64,000 nucleotides of DNA. Origin: DASRHT01 sp035293765 (GTDB lineage Bacteria; Chloroflexota; Ktedonobacteria; Ktedonobacterales; Ktedonobacteraceae). Below, one piece after another: positions 56,600 to 64,000 of the stretch (position 1 is its first letter; every line of letters begins with the position of its first letter). The position numbers and the translations under genes are program-made. The notes under the pieces are model-generated. The model did no database searches, was not told where the DNA came from, and saw only the letters and a program-made list of their open reading frames with translations. The stretch is from the NCBI GenBank assembly GCA_035293765.1, contig DATGMF010000079.1, positions 124,001 through 188,000 of the forward strand. Reading direction: 5' to 3'.

Positions 56600-59074
56600 A
56601 TGGTCATAACACGTACAAAATACAATCCGAAAGAGATCGAGCACAAATGGCAGACTCAATGGGAAGCAGAGCATCTGTATCATGCCTCTGATGATTCTCC
56701 CAAACCAAAATTTTATCATCTGGTGATGTTCCCCTATCCATCGGGCGATCTACATATGGGCCACTGGTATAACTATTCGCCCTTTGATGCCTATGGACGC
56801 TTTATCCGCATGCAGGGCTACAATGTGATGCAGCCAATGGGCTTCGATGCCTTCGGCCTGCCGGCGGAGAACGCCGCCATCAAACGCGGCGTCCAGGCCC
56901 GCACCTGGACCCTGGCAAACATTGAAAATATGCGTAAGCAACTGCGGGCAATGGGAGCGCAGTGGGACTGGCAGCGCGAAGTTATCACCTGCATGCCCGA
57001 TTACTATAAGTGGACGCAATGGCTGTTCCTGCAATTCTACAAGCACGGGCTGGCCTATCGCACCAAAGCGCCCGCGAACTGGTGCCCCGGCTGCAATACC
57101 ACGCTGGCAAACGAGCAAGTACTGGCCGACGGCACCTGCGAACGCTGCGGCAGCGTGGTCGTACGCAAAGAAATCGATCAGTGGCTGCTGAAAATCTCGG
57201 CCTACGCCGAAGAACTGCTGAACTTCCACGGCGTCGAGTGGCCGGAGAAGACGATTATAATGCAGCGCAACTGGATCGGACGCAGCGAGGGCGCGGAGAT
57301 CCGTTTCTTTACTGAGATTGATGGCAAGCGCGAAGAGATCCCGGTCTTCACGACGCGTCCAGACACGATCTATGGCGCGACCTTCTTTGTACTGGCGCCG
57401 GAGCATCCCTGGGTGGAGAAAATCACGACGCCTGAACACAAAGCTGAGGTCGATGCCTACGTCGCCCACGCGCGGCGCATGACTGAAATCGAGCGCATGA
57501 GCACGGAGAAGGAGAAAACGGGCGTCTTTACCGGCGGCTACGTCACCAATCCCGTGAGCGGCGAACGTGCTCCTGTCTGGATCGCCGATTACGTGCTGAT
57601 GGGCTACGGAGCGGGCGCGATTATGGGCGTGCCTGCCCACGATCAGCGCGACTTCGAGTTTGCCCGCAAGTTCGGTATTCCAATCCGCGAAGTGATCTGC
57701 GCCCAGGATGAAGAGCCGAGCGATCCGGCAACCTGGACAGCCGCGAAGGAAGCCCTGGGCGTGATGGTCAATTCGGGTCCCTTCGATGGCACGCCTGGAG
57801 ACGAAGCTATCGCTAAAGTCACCAGCTATATCGAAGAACAGGGCATCGGCAAGTTTATGGTCACCTATCGGCTGCGCGACTGGTTGATCAGTCGCCAGAG
57901 GTACTGGGGTGCGCCCATTCCTATTGTCTACTGCCCCGTAGATGGCATGGTACCCGTTCCAGAAGATCAACTGCCCGTTCTGCTGCCGGAGCATGTCGAG
58001 TTCAAGTCAACCGGCGAGTCGCCGCTGCGCTACGAGCCGGAGTTTGTCAACACAACCTGTCCGGTGTGCGGCGGACTGGCGACGCGCGAGGCCGACACGA
58101 TGGATACGTTCATCTGCTCGTCCTGGTACTACCTGCGCTATGCCGATCCGCACAATAGCGAACAAGCCTGGAGCCAGGAGAAAATGCATCACTGGCTGCC
58201 GGTCGATCAATATGTAGGCGGCGTCGAGCATGCCATTCTGCACCTGCTGTACTCGCGCTTCTTCGTCAAGGCGCTGCGCGACATGGGGTACGTGGACTTC
58301 GACGAGCCGTTCCAGCGCCTGTATCACCAGGGGATGGTGCTGGGAGCTGACGGCCAGAAAATGTCCAAGTCGCGTGGCAATGTCGAAGCGCCCGACAGAT
58401 ACGTCGAGAAGTACGGCGCGGACACGGTACGCTGCTACATGATGTTTATCGGGCCGTTCGATGCGGGTGGCTCCTTCAAAGCGGAGAATTTAGAAGGCGT
58501 CTGGCGCTTCCTGAATCGCTTCTGGAGCCTGGTTACCGATACCTGGATCGATAAACCGGGCAACAAAGAGACCGATGAGAGCAAAGCCATTGAGCGGCTG
58601 CGTCACAAAACCATTAAGCGTGTCACTGAGGATCTGAGCGCGTTCCACTTTAACACGGCGCTGGCCGCCCTGATGGAGTGCAACAATGCAATGATCAAGC
58701 AGCAAAACACGCCGGTGACGCAGAGCGCGGCCTACCGTCAGACGCTGGAAACTATGATGCAACTGCTGGCGCCGATGGCTCCGCACATCACCGAAGAACT
58801 GTGGCACCTGACCGGTCACAAAGGCAGCATCCATATGACTTCCTGGCCTGCCTACGATGAGGCCATGACGCAGGATCAAACCTTTACCCTGGTGATACAG
58901 GTCAACGGGAAAATTCGCGAGCGCGTTGAAGTTCCTGCCGACATCAGCGAACAGGAAGTACGCGCGCTGGCGCTGGCAAATCCTAAAGCGCTGGCATTTA
59001 TCGGCGATATGACTGTGCAGAAAGTAATCTATATCCCCGGTCGCCTGGTCAACATCGTCGTGCGTAACGCGTAA
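56600..59074 (+). CDS. leuS: Leucyl-tRNA synthetase
   Basis: The 824-residue class I synthetase has HIGH as HMGH (52-55) in YPSGDLHMGHW and KMSKS at 587-591. The CP1 editing domain lies between (VFTTRPDTIYGATFFVLAPE is its signature). Zinc-knuckle Cys pairs are CPGC near 163, CERCGS near 180 and CPVCGG. An anticodon-binding helical domain and the usual C-terminal extension ending in IVVRNA complete it. It charges tRNA-Leu. The leucine-specifying T-box upstream fits its function. Confidence 0.98.
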   Translation: MVITRTKYNPKEIEHKWQTQWEAEHLYHASDDSPKPKFYHLVMFPYPSGDLHMGHWYNYSPFDAYGRFIRMQGYNVMQPMGFDAFGLPAENAAIKRGVQARTWTLANIENMRKQLRAMGAQWDWQREVITCMPDYYKWTQWLFLQFYKHGLAYRTKAPANWCPGCNTTLANEQVLADGTCERCGSVVVRKEIDQWLLKISAYAEELLNFHGVEWPEKTIIMQRNWIGRSEGAEIRFFTEIDGKREEIPVFTTRPDTIYGATFFVLAPEHPWVEKITTPEHKAEVDAYVAHARRMTEIERMSTEKEKTGVFTGGYVTNPVSGERAPVWIADYVLMGYGAGAIMGVPAHDQRDFEFARKFGIPIREVICAQDEEPSDPATWTAAKEALGVMVNSGPFDGTPGDEAIAKVTSYIEEQGIGKFMVTYRLRDWLISRQRYWGAPIPIVYCPVDGMVPVPEDQLPVLLPEHVEFKSTGESPLRYEPEFVNTTCPVCGGLATREADTMDTFICSSWYYLRYADPHNSEQAWSQEKMHHWLPVDQYVGGVEHAILHLLYSRFFVKALRDMGYVDFDEPFQRLYHQGMVLGADGQKMSKSRGNVEAPDRYVEKYGADTVRCYMMFIGPFDAGGSFKAENLEGVWRFLNRFWSLVTDTWIDKPGNKETDESKAIERLRHKTIKRVTEDLSAFHFNTALAALMECNNAMIKQQNTPVTQSAAYRQTLETMMQLLAPMAPHITEELWHLTGHKGSIHMTSWPAYDEAMTQDQTFTLVIQVNGKIRERVEVPADISEQEVRALALANPKALAFIGDMTVQKVIYIPGRLVNIVVRNA

Positions 59075-59663
59075 ATACGAAACTCATAGCGGAGAGGGGC
59101 AAGAGCAAATCATCCCAGCTTGCCCCTTCTCTCCTCACCGCGAATGCATCGCATGACACATCACTGTAACCTCGCAACGTCTCTTTTCCTATAGAGTAGA
59201 AGAATAGCAAACTACTCAACCATACGAAAATCCGCCACAGCTCTTTCGTGTAATCTATAGGCAGGTTGGTATTTTCCCCAAAATAGGGCTTTATAACTGG
59301 AACCATTGGGGGGTCTCAAACGTATATAGGGCAGATAGTTCATTATGAATAGCCGTCTCCGGGGCAGGTAGGGTTCATAAAGAACTTTCCAGGATGCAAG
59401 GTGATATATTTCACACCTGTAGTATTGTCTAGTAGACTGCCATTGTTGGCTTTTCCGGTTATACTTCGTATAGAAAGAAAAAGGAAGTAGAGGGGGATGG
59501 GAGGATAGAGCAAGGTAGGTGAGCAAGCAGCAAAATGACATTTGAAAAAGTGCTGTATCTACCGTTTACTCTAGTAGCCAATCTTTTATCACAACAATGA
59601 TCGAAAGCAAGCGGAAACAGCAGTGGTGGCAGACCAGTCAGGCACAGGTGGAAGGAAACAATC
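59075..59663. other. Intergenic region with a hairpin and no recognised gene
   Basis: Just after leuS, GGAGAGGGGCAAG (59091-59103) pairs with CTTGCCCCTTCTCTCC (59119-59134), a strong stem without a T-run that probably ends the leuS transcript. The remaining 500 bases hold open minus-strand frames of 80-110 codons with no ribosome sites or family resemblance. I see nothing else in it. Confidence 0.5.
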
Positions 59664-59876
59664 ATGAATACACAGCCTTTAGAAAAAATTACCAATGTTG
59701 AGCAAGCCATAACGGAAACAGAGGCCCTCGAACAAAACGGGTTCTCGCAGGATGAGGTTATTTCTCTCCTCTGGCTCCGCCAATGGTATCAGAATGGTGG
59801 TAGTGATCGTATGGAAGTTGTGCGCCATCTGGAATTTCTCAAATATCTCGTAATGCATCACAAGATTGAGCTGTAA
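59664..59876 (+). CDS. Small hypothetical helical protein
   Basis: The 70-residue protein has AAGGA seven bases before its ATG. It is predicted helical and acidic at the start (TNVEQAITETEALEQNGF), then VISLLWLRQWYQNGG and VVRHLEFLKYLVMHHKIEL. No family was recognised. It stands alone between leuS and the ArsA-type gene. Confidence 0.6.
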   Translation: MNTQPLEKITNVEQAITETEALEQNGFSQDEVISLLWLRQWYQNGGSDRMEVVRHLEFLKYLVMHHKIEL

Positions 59877-60106
59877 TGAGCCTGTAGCCACGCGCTGGGC
59901 ATCTCTTGAGCACACTATTTTCGTCTGACCCATAACGTCACGCCAGAACGAAGAACGGGACCAGCAAGAGATGCCCTTCTTTTTTCCCCACCGCCATGAA
60001 AAGCCCTCGGAAACGCCCACATTTCTAACCTGAACGGCTCTCTTTACGTACATGCTGCAAGAGTGTTGATTGTTCGTCATATCGTATGCGGAGAGTAAGA
60101 AGATCC

Positions 60107-61288
60107 ATGCGCATCATTCTCTATCTTGGAAAAGGCGGCGTCGGGAAAACAACGATATCAGCCGCCACAGCTATTCGCACGGCCACGCAGGGGAAACGCA
60201 CCCTGGTGGTAAGCACCGACCTGGCCCATAGTCTTGCCGACTGCCTTAATGCCATGCTCACCTCCGAACCAAAAGAACTGATGCCTAACCTCTGGGCGCA
60301 GGAGGTTAATGCCCTTGATGAGATGCGACGGGGATGGGGCAAATTGCAGGAGTCGATGAGCAAAACACTGCGCAAACAGGGCATCGATACCGTGATGTCC
60401 GAGGAACTGGCGCTTATCCCCGGCATGGATGAGATTGTAAGCCTGATTAACATCTACCGCAACGCCCGCGAAGGCAATTTCGATGTGGTCGTGATCGACG
60501 CCGCTCCCACCGGAGAGACGGTCCGCCTGCTGAGCATGCCCGATACGTTCCAATGGTACGCCAGCCGCCTGACGGCTCTCCAGAGCACCACCCTTAACCT
60601 GGCACGACCATTGCTCAAGGCTTTCCTCCCTTCGACCGAGATCCTGGAAGCGGTCCAGAAGCTGAGCGAGCGCGTCAAAACGCTGCGCGCAGTGCTGAGC
60701 AATCCCGATATCAGCTCTTACCGGCCCGTCGTTAATCCAGAACGCATGGTGATTAAAGAGGCGCTACGAGCCGAAACCTACCTCGCGCTGTTCGGCTATC
60801 CAATCGATGGCGTCATTTGCAATCGCGTCATCCAGCCCGCCGATTACCAGGATACTTTCCTGCAAGAACTCTTCCGCTCTCAAGAAAAGCTGCGCCGTCA
60901 GATCCATCAAACCTTCGCACCCTTACCAATCTGGGAAGCTCCCTACCACGCGCACGAAATCGCAGGCATTCCCCAATTGGGCGAGCTCGCAGAGACCATC
61001 TTCGGTGCACAGGACCCCTCCCAGATCTTCTATCGTGGCCCCATTCAAGAGGTGATACGCAAGGAGAACAACTATATCCTGCGCCTCCCCCTGCCCCATG
61101 TCGAAATGGACAAGGTGCAGATGACCAAAAAGGGCGATGAGATGATTATCGAGATCGGCAATTTCAAGCGCGATATCACCCTCCCCTCGGTGCTGGCAAG
61201 CCAGGAACCGCAAGTGGCCCGGTTCGTGAATAAGGCGCTGGAGATCCATTTCACGGCTCCCCCGATGGAGGCTGATAAGTCCGCGTAG
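60107..61288 (+). CDS. ArsA/GET3-type ATPase
   Basis: From the ATG at 60107 the protein is 393 residues. It has the deviant P-loop GKGGVGKTT, switch I DLAHSLADC, the VVIDAAPTGETVRLL switch II region and a C-terminal beta domain with YILRLPLPHVEMDKVQM, resembling the Hsp20/CS fold found in bacterial ArsA-like proteins. No arsenite-binding Cys triad is visible and no ars genes are nearby, so arsenic transport is unlikely. A role in handling membrane or unfolded proteins is a guess. Confidence 0.85.
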   Translation: MRIILYLGKGGVGKTTISAATAIRTATQGKRTLVVSTDLAHSLADCLNAMLTSEPKELMPNLWAQEVNALDEMRRGWGKLQESMSKTLRKQGIDTVMSEELALIPGMDEIVSLINIYRNAREGNFDVVVIDAAPTGETVRLLSMPDTFQWYASRLTALQSTTLNLARPLLKAFLPSTEILEAVQKLSERVKTLRAVLSNPDISSYRPVVNPERMVIKEALRAETYLALFGYPIDGVICNRVIQPADYQDTFLQELFRSQEKLRRQIHQTFAPLPIWEAPYHAHEIAGIPQLGELAETIFGAQDPSQIFYRGPIQEVIRKENNYILRLPLPHVEMDKVQMTKKGDEMIIEIGNFKRDITLPSVLASQEPQVARFVNKALEIHFTAPPMEADKSA

Positions 61289-61400
61289 TATAATAAAAAG
61301 ACACAAATCGTTATGCAAAAAAGATCCGAGAGAAGCGGATAACCCGCTTCCCAAAGGTTTGATTGTGGCCCGCCCGTTATCGAGAAGAGAAAGTGGAGAG

Positions 61401-61874
61401 ATGAATCAATCCGATATGCCGGCGGCTTTGCTTCTGACGGCAGGCTCTGACCTTGAAGGTCAGCAGCGCGGGCTGGGCATCAGCACCATTGCCTTCAAGA
61501 TGAGTGCGCCAGACTCGGGCACGCCCTTCATCCTGGAGAATACCTTCCTGGCTAAAGGCGGTCCGGCACGCCACCTGCATTACGACCAGGAAGAATGGTT
61601 CTATATCCTCGAAGGCGAGTTCCAGTTCGAGGTGGGAGCAGATCGTTTCCGCCTCCAACCAGGCGATTCGCTGCTGGCCCCACGGCAAGTTCCCCATGTC
61701 TGGGCCTTTGTTGGTGAAGCTCGTGGCCGCATTCTGATCGCTTTTCTGCCCGCAGGGAAAATGGCAGCCTTCTTTCGCGAAGTGACCAGGGCCAACGCCA
61801 TGCCCCCTCTAGATCCAGCATTATGGCGCGCTCACGGCATGGAGTTGCTGGGGCCACCTTTACCAGTAGAATAA
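61401..61874 (+). CDS. Cupin-domain protein
   Basis: From an ATG at 61401 (GGAGAG upstream) the protein is 157 residues. It is a single cupin with motif 1 ARHLHYDQEEWFYILEGEFQ (His, His, Glu metal-type ligands) and motif 2 PGDSLLAPRQVPHVW. Proteins of this type include quercetin dioxygenase-like and regulatory cupins. The substrate is unknown. It lies 110 bases after the ArsA-type gene. The frame is open to 61359. Confidence 0.82.
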   Translation: MNQSDMPAALLLTAGSDLEGQQRGLGISTIAFKMSAPDSGTPFILENTFLAKGGPARHLHYDQEEWFYILEGEFQFEVGADRFRLQPGDSLLAPRQVPHVWAFVGEARGRILIAFLPAGKMAAFFREVTRANAMPPLDPALWRAHGMELLGPPLPVE

Positions 61875-61968
61875 GGCGCGGGGCGATATCACCGCTCTAT
61901 CTTAACCGAAGAGGTCGGCATGCTTGGGAACTCCCCAGAACGTCTTATCACAAATACGCCTTCAGCCC

Positions 61969-61998
61969 TTGACATCTGTTCCAAATTCCCTCTATTAT
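61969..61998 (+). promoter_or_regulatory. Sigma-70 promoter for recG
   Basis: TTGACA (61969-61974), an 18-base spacer and TATTAT (61993-61998) lie about 110 bases upstream of the recG start. Confidence 0.65.
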
Positions 61999-62107
61999 GA
62001 ACATTGGCTGACACAAAAACAGGTCATAAATACTCTGACAATTTTCGTTCATATTGCCCCTGTAAACAGCAGGCAATTGATCATTAGCAAAATATCTCGC
62101 TTATTTT

Positions 62108-64000
62108 ATGTCAAATAGAGATCAAACAGGGCTCGCGATGTATGTTGAGCGAGCCCGTAAAGTGTTACAACACGAGCAGCGATTACATCATCAGGATCAG
62201 GCCATCAAACCCGGCGGCCTGGAGGCTTTTGTAACGCGTTGGGCCGAAGAGATCTGCGCCATCTGCCAGAGCGCGGGGATGGATGTCAGGCCCATTTATC
62301 ATTTTGTCGAATACCTTGAAGGCTATCGCAAGCAAAATCCTATCGAGCGGGCAGCAAATATACGAGCGGCGCTCGCTATTCTCAATGATCTGGCTGGGCA
62401 AGAGGGCAGCGCCAGGACCACGCCACCGGAGTCAGCGCCGGCCAGCTTTCAGAGCAAGAAAGTCACAAGCCAGGTAGCAGCATCCACTAAGTCGACGTCT
62501 TCGCCGGCTTCCCCCCCACCATCAACTAAGCTGGCGTCGGCAGCGACCCCGGCCAGCAAGACGGCATCCTCCAACGGAATGTCCCGCACAGAACAGCACG
62601 CCTCAGAGCCAGCATCCAACCGGATTCACCTGGAGGCTGGCATGTCTCAGGGGCATACGGCATTGACGCTATTGAGCGCCGATATTACCGCTATACCAGG
62701 AGTGGGGACGAGCGTGGGGGCGAAATTGCATCGCCTGGGGATACGTACCGTGCGCGACCTGCTCTTCTACTTCCCGCGCGACCACCGCGACTATAGCCAG
62801 CTCACAAAGATCGAGAATATTCCCTTTAACGAAGTAACGACAACAATGGGGCTGATCTGGGAGGTGACGACAAAGCATATCAGTGGAGGACGAACGCGCA
62901 CTATCGCGACCATCTCAGATGCAACCGGCAAACTCTACGCCTCCTGGTTTAATCAGCCATACCTGCAAAAGCAGCTCAAAAAGGACTCGCAACTGGTCGT
63001 TACGGGCGTTAAGCAGCGCTTTGGCAATAAGGTCGAGTTCGCCGTACGCAGCCACGAACTCGCCGAGCAGGGCGACCTTCTCAACACCGGACGCCTGGTG
63101 CCAATCTACCCCTTGACCGAAGGGTTGCACGAAAAAGCCCTGCGCCGCTTTACCAAGTGGGCCGTTGACCGTTACGCGGCAATGGTTCCCGAACACCTTC
63201 CCCGCTCAGTGATAGCGGAGGGCAATCTTCTGCCTCTGCCGGAAGCTATCAAGCAAATTCACTATCCCGAAAGCGAAGAGATGCGGCTCGCCGCCCGCCG
63301 CCGCCTCGCCTTTGACGAGCTATTCTTGATCCAGCTCGGTATGCAGGAACGCCGGACACGCTGGCAACGGGAAGCGCCGCAGGGCAACACTTTCCATATT
63401 GATTACAGTAAAATCTTCATCGATGCGCCTCAACCACAAAGCGAGGTAGAGTTAACCGAGCAGTCAGCAAGCCTGGATAGCTCAACGCTCTGGTCGGTCA
63501 TAGCCACGGACAAGCCATTCGAAGCAACCCTGCCTTTTGCTTTCACCGCTGCTCAACGGCGCGTCATCAAGGAAATTTTTGCCGATCTGGGCAAGAATAG
63601 CCCCATGTGTCGCCTGCTACAGGGCGATGTGGGAGCCGGTAAGACGGCGGTAGCCGCCGCTGCTCTGCTAATGACGGCCTTCAATGGTTATCAGGGGGCG
63701 ATCATGGCTCCCACTGAACTGCTGGCCGAGCAGCACGCCCACAGCATCAGCGCCATGCTGGCCCCCTTTGGCATTCAAACGGTTTTGCTCACGGGCAGCC
63801 TGCGCCAGCGTGAACGCACAATGGGCCGCAACGCTTTAGAGAATGGGCAGGCGGCGGTAGCCATCGGGACGCATGCCCTCATCCAGGAAGACGTGAGCTT
63901 CCGTAAACTGGGGCTGGTGGTCGTCGATGAGCAGCACCGCTTTGGCGTGGAGCAGCGCGACGCTCTGCGTCAGAAGGGCTATCATCCGCATATGCTGGTG
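62108..64000 (+). CDS. recG: ATP-dependent DNA helicase RecG, N-terminal part
   Basis: The frame runs from an ATG at 62108 to the window end (631 codons, incomplete). An N-terminal helical part of about 95 residues is followed by a Ser/Ala/Pro/Thr-rich linker (about 100-180). The wedge/OB region follows (IPGVGTSVGAKLHRLGI and LLFYFPRDHRDYS), then motif I LLQGDVGAGKTAVAAAA (Lys512), MAPTELLAEQH and the DEQHRFGVEQR box II region. RecG remodels stalled forks and branched DNA. The linker makes the N-terminus longer than in E. coli RecG. No ribosome site is clear; an ATG about 30 bases downstream is possible. Confidence 0.93.
   Translation, partial: MSNRDQTGLAMYVERARKVLQHEQRLHHQDQAIKPGGLEAFVTRWAEEICAICQSAGMDVRPIYHFVEYLEGYRKQNPIERAANIRAALAILNDLAGQEGSARTTPPESAPASFQSKKVTSQVAASTKSTSSPASPPPSTKLASAATPASKTASSNGMSRTEQHASEPASNRIHLEAGMSQGHTALTLLSADITAIPGVGTSVGAKLHRLGIRTVRDLLFYFPRDHRDYSQLTKIENIPFNEVTTTMGLIWEVTTKHISGGRTRTIATISDATGKLYASWFNQPYLQKQLKKDSQLVVTGVKQRFGNKVEFAVRSHELAEQGDLLNTGRLVPIYPLTEGLHEKALRRFTKWAVDRYAAMVPEHLPRSVIAEGNLLPLPEAIKQIHYPESEEMRLAARRRLAFDELFLIQLGMQERRTRWQREAPQGNTFHIDYSKIFIDAPQPQSEVELTEQSASLDSSTLWSVIATDKPFEATLPFAFTAAQRRVIKEIFADLGKNSPMCRLLQGDVGAGKTAVAAAALLMTAFNGYQGAIMAPTELLAEQHAHSISAMLAPFGIQTVLLTGSLRQRERTMGRNALENGQAAVAIGTHALIQEDVSFRKLGLVVVDEQHRFGVEQRDALRQKGYHPHMLV

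Noticed and set aside
59075..59663. Minus-strand open frames of 80-110 codons after leuS
   Set aside because: No ribosome sites, overlapping each other, and no recognisable motifs.
60107..61288. Arsenite efflux ATPase assignment
   Set aside because: No arsenite-binding cysteine set is visible and there are no ars genes nearby; only the general ArsA/GET3 family is supported.

Overview
The window looks like part of a chromosome from a Ktedonobacteria-type member of the Chloroflexota. This is an inference from gene content: F420-type oxidoreductases, a MurT/GatD lipid II amidation pair, T-box controlled aminoacyl-tRNA synthetase genes, Gly-rich and DUF5666-type efflux genes, and many secreted lipoproteins. 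No rRNA, CRISPR array, insertion sequence, integrase or replication origin was seen.

Layout. 0-6.4 kb: start of an AAA ATPase, a phosphodiesterase of the alkaline phosphatase superfamily, a NirK-like copper protein and a histidine kinase/response regulator pair. 6.9-11.6 kb: an acyl-CoA catabolic operon (acyl-CoA dehydrogenase, AtuA in two pieces, carboxyltransferase, biotin carrier). 11.7-14.8 kb: small genes, a sulfotransferase, a decayed acetyltransferase and a LIM-domain/DA1-like metallopeptidase. 14.8-18.7 kb: a dipeptide-type ABC importer. 19.2-21.2 kb: a mau-like cluster that may mature a Cys-rich Tat-exported polypeptide. 21.6-23.0 kb: two F420-type enzymes.

23.2-34.06 kb is the notable accessory island. 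Five tightly packed, visibly AT-richer genes encode a GNAT-ABC ATPase-ASCH fusion (COG2401 type), a large protein in the position of DrmE, a DrmA-like helicase, a DrmB-like DUF1998 protein and a DrmC-like phospholipase D protein. This is a DISARM-type anti-phage locus with no DNA methyltransferase gene. The acetyltransferase/ABC/ASCH fusion occupies the position where a modification enzyme would be expected, which suggests a DISARM variant built on a different, possibly Mom-like, DNA modification.

34.1-39.3 kb: a MacAB-type efflux operon with a DUF5666 lipoprotein and an ECF sigma factor. 39.8-44.96 kb: cell-envelope genes (D,D-carboxypeptidase-like protein, MurT, GatD, a phosphodiester glycosidase lipoprotein). 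45.0-48.4 kb: T-box-serS, an FMN alpha-hydroxy acid dehydrogenase and a phosphoesterase. 48.5-50.3 kb: a hypothetical gene, a YefM/ParE-type toxin-antitoxin pair with a four-fold TGTACA operator, and a small Cys-tailed peptide. 50.7-55.6 kb: lpdA, a broken Clp-N gene with a winged-helix partner, and a polysaccharide deacetylase. 55.8-59.1 kb: two tRNA-Ala genes and leuS. One tRNA lies inside the leuS T-box leader, between the aptamer and the antiterminator. 59.7-64.0 kb: a small gene, an ArsA-type ATPase, a cupin and the start of recG.

Several intergenic regions carry structured repeats. There are three 'triple hairpin' elements whose stems differ in sequence but keep the same architecture, and two copies of a 28-base core flanked by unrelated but self-complementary arms. 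A short dispersed GC-rich repeat is also present.
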